41,107 nucleotides of DNA from JBLHKW01 sp047618565 (GTDB lineage: Bacteria > Planctomycetota > UBA1135 > GCA-002686595), in the NCBI GenBank assembly GCA_047618565.1, contig JBLHKW010000023.1, positions 1 through 41,107 on the forward strand, read 5' to 3'. Below the pieces are notes generated by a model, which worked only from the letters and a program-made list of their open reading frames with translations, did not search any database and was not told the DNA's origin. Shown in pieces: positions 15,019-23,336 of the stretch; position 1 is the stretch's first letter, and the number at the start of each line of letters is the position of its first letter. The translations under genes were made by a program, and so were the position numbers.

Positions 15019-17646
15019 TCAGCGGCCTGGCGCGATCGGCGGTCCCACGACCCGCTCGAAGTGCTCCATCACGCGCTCGAGCACCGGCGCCAAGTCGTCG
15101 ACTTGCACGACGACCAGGTCGCCCGATTGCACGATCTCGAAAGCGCGATCGATCGCCTGCATGGGATCGATGACGATTTCAGCCCTGTCGTCGGGGATTC
15201 CCGTTGCCAGCGCGCCGGACAGCACCAAGCCAGGGGTTTCGCCGAGCTTCCGGTGACGAGGGTCAAGGTCGGTCACGATGATTTGGTCATAGACCCCCGC
15301 GAGCGCCGCGCCGAATTGCTTGATGTGCTCGTCGAGACGATTGCCGGTGCCGTGTGCGACCACGATCTTGCGCCCGTTGGTGATGTGCGGCAGCACGTGG
15401 CCAAGGGCTTTCACGGCGGGGACGTTGTGGCCGTAGTCGATGAGCACTTTGAAGGTGATGAAGTCGATGACATTCATGCGCCCGGGGTTTTGCGTGGAGC
15501 TGGGATGGAACGTCCTGATCCCGTTGCGAATCATGTCAACAGGTATCCCCAAGCCCTGGAGGGCTCCTACTGCTGCGAGGACATTCGAGATGTTGAAGGT
15601 AGCCACGCCGCCCAAAGTGATCGGGATCTCGATCACGGACAGCAGTTTGACCGAGGGCTCGCCGGAGTGAATGATGACGTCGCCGTCCCGCAGTACCACG
15701 GCGGTCCCGCCTCTGGCTAGATGCCGCCCTATGGCCTCGTTGTCGGCATGCAATGAGAACAAGATCTTCTGGCCGCCGGCCCGGTCCTCGAGCCCGACGA
15801 CGATCGGATCATCGGCGTTGATGACGGAGACCCCGGAGTCTTCGACGACTTCAAGCACGGTCGACTTGACGAGCGCGAGATCCTCGAGATCCTCCACGCC
15901 ATCGATGCCGATGTGGTCTTCATCCACGTTGAGCAGGATTCCGACGTTGCAGCTATCGAACCCAAGCCCACGCCGTACGATGCCACCGCGTGCGACCTCG
16001 AGAACGGCGTGATCTACGGTGGGTTCACGCAGAACGATGCCGGCTCCCTCCGGACCGGAGTAATCTCCTGACACGATCTCTGCTCCATCGATTTCAACGC
16101 CGGTCGTGCCGGCGAACCCCACCTGCTTGCCACAGTACTTCAGGGCATGGGCGATGAGCTTCGCCGTCGTGGTCTTGCCGTTCGTGCCGGTCACCGCCAC
16201 GATCGGAACTTCGTAGTCGCTCTCGGAAGGGAACAGCATTTCCACAAACGGTTTGGCGACATCGCGCGCTTTTCCCTCGGTCGGTTCGAGGTGCATTCGG
16301 AATCCCGGCGCCGCGTTGACTTCGACGATGCCGGCGGTGTCGGCGGGCAGCGGCCGGTCGAGGCGCGGCGCGACGATGTCGATGCCCATGCAGTCCAGCC
16401 CGACGAGACGTGCGATTCGCTCGCACGTCAGCCGCACATCTGGATGGACTTCATCGGTGACGTCGCGTGCCGTACCGCCAGTGCTGAGATTGGCGGTCGA
16501 CTTCAGGTTTAGCTTCACTCCGGGTGGCAGCACATCGTCGATTTGGAAGCCCTGGAACGAGAGCAGGCGCTGGGTCATGTCATCGACCGTTATGGCCGTC
16601 AGCGTGCGCTCGTGCCCGACGCCCCTTCGCGGGTCTTCGTTGACGGCCTCGACCAGCCTTCGGATCGAAGACTCGCCGTCGCCTACGACATGCGCCGGCT
16701 CGCGGACAGCGGCAGCCACCAGATTGCCGTCGATGACCAGCACGCGAAAGTCGAGGCCGGTGAGGCTTCGTTCCACGACGACTTCGTCGCATATTCTCTT
16801 CGCTGATTCGAAAGCCGATTCGAGTTCTTCGATGTCGCTGACAGAGGCCGTAATCCCCCTGCCGTGGTTACCGACCTCGGGCTTCACCGCGACCGGGTAG
16901 CCCAGGTCGTCCGCGGCGCGAGCCGCCTCTGCTAATGTCTGGGCGATGGCCCCATCGGGGGTCGGGATGCCCGCGCCGCGGAGCAGCTCCTTGGTCCTGA
17001 ACTTCTCATCGGCGATCTCGACACCGAGCGCGCTGGTTCGATCGGTCATCGTCGCCTGAACGCGGCGCTGCTTGCAGCCGTATCCGAGCTGGACGAGACT
17101 GAGGCCGTTCAGGCGCAGGGCGGGGATTCCTCTTCGTTTCGCCTCTTCAACGATGCTGCGCGTGGATGGTCCGAGCAGATCGTTCTCGCGCAGCTCTTGA
17201 AGTTCCGCAACGGTCGCATCGGCATCGAACGGGCGATCCCTCGCGATGGCTTCGACCAGTTCGATGGCGCGCAGGCCCGCAAGCAGTCCGGCGGATTCGA
17301 CTCGGTAGCGATAGGCGATCTTGTAGATGCCAGGCGTGGATGTGTCGTAGGTCTTTCCGAACCCGACCTCCATCCCCGCAAGACACTGCAGCTCCAGCGC
17401 GATGTGCTCGACGATGTGGCCAACCCACGTGCCTCTGTGCAGTCGCTGAATGAATCCACCGGGTTCGCCAATGGAACACCCGTGATTGTGCAGCGAGGGG
17501 ACCAGCGTGACCAATCTGTCCGTGAAACCGGGCAGGGTGTCCGAAGGCTTCGCTTCGTATTCGCCGATGTCCAACAGCATGAACATAGCTTGATGACGGC
17601 TGTAGCGGTTCGGACCCCTGAGGGCGCGATGTTCTAGTAGCTTCAT
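15019..17646 (-). CDS. cphA: Cyanophycin synthetase (CphA1 type)
   Basis: 875 aa, the normal CphA1 length. The ATG at 17644-17646 has GGAGG 7 nt upstream and overlaps the preceding gene's stop (ATGA). Domains are: N-terminal domain (1-~160); YGCKQRRVQATMTDRTSALG (~189-208) leading into an ATP-grasp domain (~210-475) with the KSTANLSTGGTARDVTDEVH block (~382-401) and GLDCMGIDIV; and a Mur-ligase-like domain with P-loop TGTNGKTTT (486-494) and ILLNVDEDHIGIDG. CphA1 adds Asp to the backbone (ATP-grasp site) and Arg to its side chain (Mur site), making the nitrogen store multi-L-arginyl-poly-L-aspartate in the cytosol. A peptidase gene is coupled upstream and a cyanophycinase is divergent. All key motifs are present and the gene is intact. 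Confidence 0.95.
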   Translation of the reverse strand: MKLLEHRALRGPNRYSRHQAMFMLLDIGEYEAKPSDTLPGFTDRLVTLVPSLHNHGCSIGEPGGFIQRLHRGTWVGHIVEHIALELQCLAGMEVGFGKTYDTSTPGIYKIAYRYRVESAGLLAGLRAIELVEAIARDRPFDADATVAELQELRENDLLGPSTRSIVEEAKRRGIPALRLNGLSLVQLGYGCKQRRVQATMTDRTSALGVEIADEKFRTKELLRGAGIPTPDGAIAQTLAEAARAADDLGYPVAVKPEVGNHGRGITASVSDIEELESAFESAKRICDEVVVERSLTGLDFRVLVIDGNLVAAAVREPAHVVGDGESSIRRLVEAVNEDPRRGVGHERTLTAITVDDMTQRLLSFQGFQIDDVLPPGVKLNLKSTANLSTGGTARDVTDEVHPDVRLTCERIARLVGLDCMGIDIVAPRLDRPLPADTAGIVEVNAAPGFRMHLEPTEGKARDVAKPFVEMLFPSESDYEVPIVAVTGTNGKTTTAKLIAHALKYCGKQVGFAGTTGVEIDGAEIVSGDYSGPEGAGIVLREPTVDHAVLEVARGGIVRRGLGFDSCNVGILLNVDEDHIGIDGVEDLEDLALVKSTVLEVVEDSGVSVINADDPIVVGLEDRAGGQKILFSLHADNEAIGRHLARGGTAVVLRDGDVIIHSGEPSVKLLSVIEIPITLGGVATFNISNVLAAVGALQGLGIPVDMIRNGIRTFHPSSTQNPGRMNVIDFITFKVLIDYGHNVPAVKALGHVLPHITNGRKIVVAHGTGNRLDEHIKQFGAALAGVYDQIIVTDLDPRHRKLGETPGLVLSGALATGIPDDRAEIVIDPMQAIDRAFEIVQSGDLVVVQVDDLAPVLERVMEHFERVVGPPIAPGR

Positions 17647-18551
17647 ACGCGCGCCTCCGCCTGCTGTCCGTGCCAGGCCATACCGTGGCGCGCGCCACCC
17701 GCGAAGCCGGTTCGGCAGACGACGATGATGCCAACGTCGACGCTGTCGGCGAGCTGACCCAGCGCCCACTCGACGACTTGCGTAGGGCTCTTGCCGCGTT
17801 CGAGCTCAGAGTAGGCTCTGTACGCGAGCAAGGACCTGGCGATGAATTCACCATCCCCGGTCGTAGCGATTGCCCCGTGCTCACCCGCGAACATGCCGCA
17901 ACCCGGCAAGGGTACATCTCCGACCCTCCCGCGCAGAGCTGTCGACGTCCCGCCCGTGCTCAGCGCGCAGGCGAAGGTCTCCCCGTCCCACGCCACACTG
18001 CCCACCGTGTCGCAGCCCAGTGCCTCTCGCAGTGGAGTTTCGAAGTTCCATGCCCGCTCGAGTTCAGTGCGCGACCACTCGCCGACCTGATCTGTGACGG
18101 CCAACACCTGTCGTAGTCGTTCCTTTGCAGCGGCCGTCGTGGGGTCGTATTCAGGAAAGCCTCTGCGGCGGGCAAACTCCGTGGCTCCCGCTGCCACGAG
18201 CAGGACGTGCGGCGTGTCCAGCAGTTGCCGCGCGACGGCGACTGGGTTCTTGACCCGCTCCACCGCTGCTACGGCAGCGAAGTCTCCGGCGCTGGTCATG
18301 CATGACGCGTCCATCTGGATGGTGATCCCGTCGAGACGGAGATTCGATCCTGTCCCGGCGTTGAACCGTTCGTCGTCTTCCAGAGCTTGCGTTGCCGCGA
18401 CGACCGCGTCCAGCGCACACTCGTGGGACGCCAGCGTCTCGAGTCCAGCAAGACACGCGTCCCGAGGGCCGTCGACGTGGCTAGGTTTCGAAGCTGACCC
18501 AGCGTGACAGACGAGGATTGGACCACAGCCGGAGGCAAATGGAGTGAGCAT
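17643..18551 (-). CDS. Isoaspartyl peptidase / L-asparaginase (Ntn-hydrolase, plant type)
   Basis: 302 aa. The nucleophile region GCDTVGSVAWDGE puts the catalytic Thr at ~182, where the precursor self-cleaves into alpha and beta subunits. FNAGTGSNLRLDG (~63-75) and ALSTGGTSTALRGRVGDVP, then PGCGMFA, are family substrate-site motifs. These enzymes cleave beta-aspartyl dipeptides. Beside cyanophycin synthetase and a cyanophycinase the natural substrate is probably beta-Asp-Arg, the product of cyanophycin breakdown. Its stop overlaps the cphA start by 4 bp (one operon). The divergent cyanophycinase starts 203 bp away. The ribosome site before the ATG at 18549-18551 is weak. Confidence 0.93.
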   Translation of the reverse strand: MLTPFASGCGPILVCHAGSASKPSHVDGPRDACLAGLETLASHECALDAVVAATQALEDDERFNAGTGSNLRLDGITIQMDASCMTSAGDFAAVAAVERVKNPVAVARQLLDTPHVLLVAAGATEFARRRGFPEYDPTTAAAKERLRQVLAVTDQVGEWSRTELERAWNFETPLREALGCDTVGSVAWDGETFACALSTGGTSTALRGRVGDVPLPGCGMFAGEHGAIATTGDGEFIARSLLAYRAYSELERGKSPTQVVEWALGQLADSVDVGIIVVCRTGFAGGARHGMAWHGQQAEARV

Positions 18552-18713
18552 GAACGCTTACTATGCATCGTCGGGGCCTCATCGAGTCAGGCCGAATCGG
18601 GCTTCTGGCCGATTATTGACAAGAGTGCGAAGTTCACGAGCAACAGCGGTGTACCCGACGGAGTAACATTCCAACGCTCCCGAGTTGGCGCTGGCAAAGG
18701 AATAGGATCAAAA

Positions 18714-18755
18714 ATGCAAGTGACAAGAATCCGTAGCCAGTGGAGTCTCGGCTGA
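18714..18755 (+). CDS. Possible 13-aa leader peptide coupled to cyanophycinase
   Basis: ATG at 18714 preceded by AGGAT 5-6 nt upstream reads MQVTRIRSQWSLG and stops at TGA 18753-18755, which shares one base with the cyanophycinase ATG (TGATG). The good ribosome site and the exact stop/start overlap are suggestive. The peptide has two Arg codons (AGA, CGT). No attenuator hairpin was found, so a regulatory role is speculation; it may be chance. Confidence 0.3.
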   Translation: MQVTRIRSQWSLG

Positions 18756-19606
18756 TGTCGCGATTTTTGATTCCGATCGGCGGCAACGAGAAAAAGTCGC
18801 CCAACTCCGAGATCTTTCGGCGGATGGTCGAGTTGGCGGGGGGGACCAAGGCTCGAATTGTGGTCGTCCCTACCGCCAGCGATACCCCCAGCGAACGGGC
18901 GCGTGACTACCAAGATGTCTTCTCCGCGTTCCATCCGGAGAGCCTGCAAACGCTGCACATCGGCGAACGCACCGATGCTGGATCTGCTGAACTGACCAAG
19001 ATCATCGGCGAGACGACCTTGTTCATGTTTGCGGGTGGCGATCAGCTTCGGCTGTCCTCGCTGATCGGCGGCACCCCCTTGCATCGGGCCTTACTGGCGC
19101 GCTACCGCTCCGGTGGCTGTGTCGTCGCCGGCACCTCGGCCGGAGCCACCGTGATCGCTGAGACGATGATCTTCCAAAACAACCGATTTCGATTGTTCCG
19201 GAAGGGCGGCCTCGAGGTGACCAAGGGTTTCGGTCTTATCCACGACACGATCTTCGACACTCACTTCATCCAGCGGTCCCGGATCTCCCGCCTTGTTCAT
19301 GCGGTCGCGACCAACCCTGCGTTGTTGGGGCTTGGAATCGACGAGGACACGGGCCTGTTCATCGAGGATGAGGTCAAGGCGACGGTTGTCGGATCTGGAG
19401 CGGTCATCGTGGTGGATGGGAGTTCGATCGAGGTCAACCACATCGGCTACGTCGAGAATCGGATGCCGTTTGCTCTCACCAACGTCACCTACTCGGTGTT
19501 GACAGCTGGTGTGGTCTACGATCTTAAACGCCGTAAGGTGATCGACCCCGGGCCGATCGGTCCACCGGAGAGCATCGTTCCCAAGCGACAACCTCGCTCC
19601 AGTTAG
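18755..19606 (+). CDS. cphB: Cyanophycinase (S51-family serine peptidase)
   Basis: 283 aa. The ATG at 18755-18757 is chosen because the protein then starts as cyanophycinases do (MSRFLIPIGGNEKK), with GGAG 9 nt upstream; an in-frame GTG at 18740 is possible. The nucleophile elbow GTSAGATVIAE puts catalytic Ser at ~128. FMFAGGDQLRLSSL, KGFGLIHDTIFDTHFIQRSR and LGLGIDEDTG are further family blocks. It hydrolyses cyanophycin to beta-Asp-Arg dipeptides in the cytosol. It lacks a signal peptide, unlike secreted CphE forms. It is divergent from the isoaspartyl peptidase/cphA operon, so synthesis and mobilisation could be controlled separately from the 18,552-18,754 spacer. Confidence 0.94.
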   Translation: MSRFLIPIGGNEKKSPNSEIFRRMVELAGGTKARIVVVPTASDTPSERARDYQDVFSAFHPESLQTLHIGERTDAGSAELTKIIGETTLFMFAGGDQLRLSSLIGGTPLHRALLARYRSGGCVVAGTSAGATVIAETMIFQNNRFRLFRKGGLEVTKGFGLIHDTIFDTHFIQRSRISRLVHAVATNPALLGLGIDEDTGLFIEDEVKATVVGSGAVIVVDGSSIEVNHIGYVENRMPFALTNVTYSVLTAGVVYDLKRRKVIDPGPIGPPESIVPKRQPRSS

Positions 19607-19707
19607 GAGCGAGGATTTGCCAGGGGCGGTACCGTGCCGGCCGGGGGTAGGTTCGCGACCGCTCAGTAGTTGACGACGTGGATCTCCACTCAGCGAAGCC
19701 CGAAACC

Positions 19708-19869
19708 TCAAGTGGAAGCCTCTTCCTCTGGGGGTAAACGCACGTCCCGCAAGCCGGCGGCCGCACGGATGTTTAGGTCGCGTTGCGGGAAGGCGATTTC
19801 GATGCTCGCCTTTCGGAACGCATCGTCAATCTGGCTGTGAATCGTGTCGATGAGGGCCGTGGGGCTACC
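19708..19869 (-). pseudogene. MscS-family channel, C-terminal remnant next to cyanophycinase
   Basis: The minus strand encodes ALIDTIHSQIDDAFRKASIE followed by IAFPQRDLNIRAA and a Pro/Glu-rich tail ending at TGA 19708-19710. The 'AFRKxxIEIxFPQRDLxIR' block is the MscS C-terminal signature. Upstream codons are degraded and the rest of the channel is gone. It is convergent with the cyanophycinase gene. Confidence 0.68.
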
Positions 19870-20520
19870 CGAGATCGGCGCTATCCGTGCCGTTCCCCAG
19901 GTCGGCGGACTCCATCACCGGTACACCAGGAAGGCTGCATGACCCCGCGGATGGGTTTTGAGGAACGACAGACATAGGGGGGACAGACTACCTGGCACGA
20001 AGTGGCAACGGGACCTCGAATCGGCCGTCGCCTAACCAGGTCCATTGCGGCGACGCGTTCTTGTGCTCATCGGTTCCGGATACCTGCTCCACTTCAACCA
20101 CGAGCGGAATCACCAGGGCATCGGCAACGAGCTGATCGACGGTGAGGTTGGCGTGGGCACGGGGTCGGTCGAGTGCCGCGAGCGTCTTGGCGGCCTGCTC
20201 AAGTTCTACCACCGCGCGGCCTGACGGAAGATGGCGCCGCGGATGTCTGAGGTCGGTGGGGGATGTGTGCCCATGCTGTGCGTGGGGCCGGAGCTCGGCC
20301 GTGAAGTCGGTGCGTGGACTCGTGCAATCCGTTGTCATGGCTCGAGTTGGGTTTCGGCCGCGTTTTTGCACAGTACGGGCCAGCGGAGCTCGCTCAGCGA
20401 TCCGATACAGCGAATCTCCGCTCCTCAACGATCTGATCCTCGGCCTGCGCCCGGCCAGGGCGATCGATCCCTGATCGATGCCCGGGAACAGACGCACGGG
20501 TGGGGCGGGCCACTGGCTGG
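19870..20520. other. Degraded junction sequence around a transposase remnant
   Basis: Apart from the transposase tail at 20057-20224, I see no gene here. The stretch from 20225 to the sulfatase stop at 20521 has open frames on both strands with Arg/Pro/Ser-rich, non-conserved translations typical of shadows. It separates the lower-GC island from the GC-rich backbone. Confidence 0.5.
20057..20224 (+). pseudogene. Integrase-core transposase, C-terminal remnant
   Basis: The frame reads LLHFNHERNHQGIGNELIDG and then VECRERLGGLLKFYHRAA with TGA at 20222-20224. The 'HYxxERxHQGLxNxLI...CRERLGGLLKYYHR' ending is a common C-terminus of rve-domain transposases in environmental Planctomycetota and Acidobacteriota elements. 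The catalytic core is absent. It marks a past mobile element at the right edge of the island. Confidence 0.7.
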
Positions 20521-21924
20521 TTACTCGTCCTTCTCGCCGCCCAGGTAGCCCAGTCCGCGCAGGGCGGCTGCGTCTTCGGGCGAGAGTTCGCCGTCGGATT
20601 CCCAGAACGAGGTCGACATGACCTGGATCCAGTTCTGGAGTGAGGTCTTCATGGACGAGACCTGATCGGGGAACTCGGTGATTACGTTTTCGGCCTCGTT
20701 CGGATCGCTCCGCGTGTCAAACAGCTTGCTCTTGCGCGCATCGGAGCGGACCCAATGCCAGCGTCCGTCGGTCACGGAGAGTTCCTGGCCGCTGAGGTGT
20801 TTCTGGTCGCCGCGCTCGAGGGAACGGCGCTGGGAGAAGTGCAGGCGCGCGGGCAGGGGCTGCGCGTCCATCAGGTTCGTGAGCGAACGCCCGGAGAACG
20901 GCAGAGCGCATGGGAGTCCCAGCAGGTCGAGCACGGTCGGCATCACGTCGAGCACGTTCACCAGGCTGTCGTGCACGGCCGGACCGCGCTCGGCATAGGA
21001 ACCCGGGAGCCAGATGACGAGCGGGATGCGCAGTTCGCGCCGGCTCAGGAACTCGCCGTGGTCGAAGGCATAGCGCTCGGTCTTGTAGAGTTCGTCGAGG
21101 GTCTCGCCGTGGTCGGAGATCACGATCACGATCGTGTTCTCGCGCAGGTTGCGATCCTCGAGGAATTTCAACAGCTTGCCGACCTGGGCGTCCGCGTAAC
21201 GGATGCCCGCGTCGTAGGCGTCGATGCTCTTCGAGCGTGTGGCGCGGTTGAGCGGGTTGTTCAGGAAGCCGCGCTCCGGGGGCAGGGCCTGGCCGAGCGG
21301 AGCCTTGAAGGGCTTCGTGAAGGCCGGCTCGTCGGTCTGGTACCAGCTGTGGGGATCGTACATGTGGACGAAGCAGAAGAACGGGTCGCCGCTCTTCGTA
21401 CCGGCGTCGATCCAGTCCATGGCCACGGCGCAGGTGTCGCCACCCTTGCGCGGCTCACGGCCCGGGCTGTCGTAGACGTCAAAGCCCTGGCCGATGTTGA
21501 CGCTCTCGTCGAGCGGGATGGCGCTCACGAAGCCGCCCGTGCGGAAGCCCTCGGCGGCCATGCGTTCGGCCATGGTGTGGACGCCGTCGGGCACCTTGAA
21601 GCCATTGGCCAGCACGCCTGTCTGGGCCGGGAACAGGGACGTGAACATGGAAAGGTGGGCCGGCAGGGTGGTGGCCATGACCGTGTAGGCCGAGTCGAAT
21701 CGATGGCCGTCCGCGGCCAGGGCGTCGATGACCGGGGTCGTGGGGCGCTCGTAGCCGTAGCAGCCCACGTGGTCGGCGCGCACGGTGTCCAGGCTGACGA
21801 AGAGCAGGTTCATGCCCGCGTCGTCCCCGGCGCCGGAGCAGGCCGTGGCCCCGATCGTCAGGCCCGCGATCAGGGACAGGGCGCGGAGGGGGGCAGCAGT
21901 GCGGAAGGACGGCGGGTAGCGCAT
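20521..21924 (-). CDS. Sulfatase/phosphoethanolamine-transferase superfamily lipoprotein (Thr-type active site)
   Basis: 467 aa. The N-terminus is a lipoprotein signal with lipobox-like GATAC (Cys ~29), so the protein is probably membrane-anchored outside the cytoplasm. NLLFVSLDTVRADHVGCYGY supplies the first metal aspartates and VIVISDHGETLDE the second metal site. At the nucleophile position, where FGly sulfatases have C-x-P-x-R, it has TTLPAH (Thr ~86). EptA- and LtaS-like transferases use Thr there, so this may be a phospho- or alkyl-transferase or phosphatase rather than a sulfatase. The end ALRGLGYLGG is a common C-terminus of this subfamily. It is divergent from a helical-repeat lipoprotein. 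Substrate unknown. Confidence 0.88.
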   Translation of the reverse strand: MRYPPSFRTAAPLRALSLIAGLTIGATACSGAGDDAGMNLLFVSLDTVRADHVGCYGYERPTTPVIDALAADGHRFDSAYTVMATTLPAHLSMFTSLFPAQTGVLANGFKVPDGVHTMAERMAAEGFRTGGFVSAIPLDESVNIGQGFDVYDSPGREPRKGGDTCAVAMDWIDAGTKSGDPFFCFVHMYDPHSWYQTDEPAFTKPFKAPLGQALPPERGFLNNPLNRATRSKSIDAYDAGIRYADAQVGKLLKFLEDRNLRENTIVIVISDHGETLDELYKTERYAFDHGEFLSRRELRIPLVIWLPGSYAERGPAVHDSLVNVLDVMPTVLDLLGLPCALPFSGRSLTNLMDAQPLPARLHFSQRRSLERGDQKHLSGQELSVTDGRWHWVRSDARKSKLFDTRSDPNEAENVITEFPDQVSSMKTSLQNWIQVMSTSFWESDGELSPEDAAALRGLGYLGGEKDE

Positions 21925-22121
21925 TGGATGGGGGCTCGGGGTGGCGGATGGGCCGGGCGGGGATCGTAGCCCGGTTGCGGGGCCCGGTGGAGAGCCGATT
22001 CGGCGAGGAATGCGGGGCGGGCCTGTTGGATGCCTCCCTGGCGGCGCCTAGACTCGCTCCCGTGAACACGACGCACACTGCAGGAAACGCCCGCCCGGAC
22101 AGCCGAGGCCGCCGAGTTCCC

Positions 22122-23336
22122 ATGGGTCCTCGGCCCCGGATCCGGAGCCATGTGCGTACAGGCGCGCTCGCCCTGGCGCTCTGCGCAGCTGCAGCCGGCT
22201 GCCGCAATGCGGCCGTGGCCTCCGCCAACCTCGATGCCCTGCACCGTGCAGATGGCAAGTACCACTACAAGGCGCGCCAGCTCTCGCGGATGCGCGTTTT
22301 CATGGCGCAGGTCCTGCTCGCGTCCGGCATGTCGCCCGAGGATGTGCTGGCACGCCAGAAGGAAGAATCGATCAAGAACCCGGCGCGCAAGACCCTCGAA
22401 GGGGTTCTCGTCCTCGCCGATGGTCCGGACCAGGCCGTGGCCCCGGCCGGGCTGCGCGTCCAGCGCGTGCGGCAGTTCGCATACCTTTGTTGCGAGGATC
22501 CGTCGGCGCTCGTGCGCGAGCGCGCTCTGATCGAGCTCGGTCCGATCGCGGCCCAGGCGGATCTCGGTGCACCGACTCCGGCCGCGGCCCACGTCGCCAA
22601 CGCCCCGGAGCTTTCCGAGGCGATCCTCGGGCTGGCCGAGGTCATCAAGCCGATGCTCGCCTCGCGCAAGACCGTGACCGCCACCCAGCGGGTCGATCTC
22701 GAAGCGGCATGCGGACTGCTCGCGGAGATGGACTTCGACGTGGCCGGTGCACACCGCATTCTGGCCGTTACCGCTGCCGTACTCGACCGGCGTGACGAAG
22801 ACGGACTGTTCGCGCCCGTGGCCGAATTCAGTGCCGAGGTCGAGCGCTCCATGATCCGCCAGGCCCTGGCGCGCAGCCTGCAGGATCCGGTCGCGCACAC
22901 CCGGGCCGCCGCGGTGGAGGCGAACTGGCGCGCCTACGGCGATGTCTTCCTATCGGAGGCGATGCGCGCCGTTGCCGGCTCTGCGCCCGCAGACGACTCG
23001 ATCTTCAACATGGCCCCGGTCTGGCCCGGCGACGAAGACGTCTTCCTGACCGTCTTCGGCCTGATTCGCGACCATGGCCTGCCCGTGGCCAGCGACGACC
23101 GCGCCGGTCGACTGCAGAGCCTGTTCATCCTGTCCACGATCGCGATCGACTACAGCCTGTTCTCCGACCGCACGCGCAACGCCGCGATGCTCGCCCTCGG
23201 CGAGGTCTCGGGTTCCGGCCTGCACAGCCTGCGCCTCGAGGACTGGCAGGTGTGGTGGGACGATTTCGGAGTCGGCGAGCAGGCTGCCCTGCGTGAACTC
23301 GAAGCGGAGCGGGCGGAAGCCCAACCGGAATCTTGA
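22122..23336 (+). CDS. Helical-repeat lipoprotein of unknown function
   Basis: 404 aa from the ATG at 22122, which gives a lipoprotein signal ending in AAAAGC (Cys ~29). An in-frame GTG at 22062 would add 20 residues before it. The mature part is Ala/Leu/Glu-rich and helical with spaced motifs such as ALVRERALIELGPIAAQ, MIRQALARSLQDPVAHTRAA and TRNAAMLALGEVSGSG, resembling HEAT-type repeats. The end LRLEDWQVWWDDF resembles the C-terminus of planctomycete HEAT-repeat proteins. I recognise no catalytic motif. It overlaps the next gene by 4 bp (TTGA), so it works with or near that membrane protein. Probably a periplasmic scaffold. Confidence 0.75.
   Translation: MGPRPRIRSHVRTGALALALCAAAAGCRNAAVASANLDALHRADGKYHYKARQLSRMRVFMAQVLLASGMSPEDVLARQKEESIKNPARKTLEGVLVLADGPDQAVAPAGLRVQRVRQFAYLCCEDPSALVRERALIELGPIAAQADLGAPTPAAAHVANAPELSEAILGLAEVIKPMLASRKTVTATQRVDLEAACGLLAEMDFDVAGAHRILAVTAAVLDRRDEDGLFAPVAEFSAEVERSMIRQALARSLQDPVAHTRAAAVEANWRAYGDVFLSEAMRAVAGSAPADDSIFNMAPVWPGDEDVFLTVFGLIRDHGLPVASDDRAGRLQSLFILSTIAIDYSLFSDRTRNAAMLALGEVSGSGLHSLRLEDWQVWWDDFGVGEQAALRELEAERAEAQPES

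Noticed and set aside
19988..20497. 169-codon minus-strand frame as a gene
   Set aside because: It overlaps the recognised transposase C-terminus on the plus strand, and its translation has no conserved pattern.
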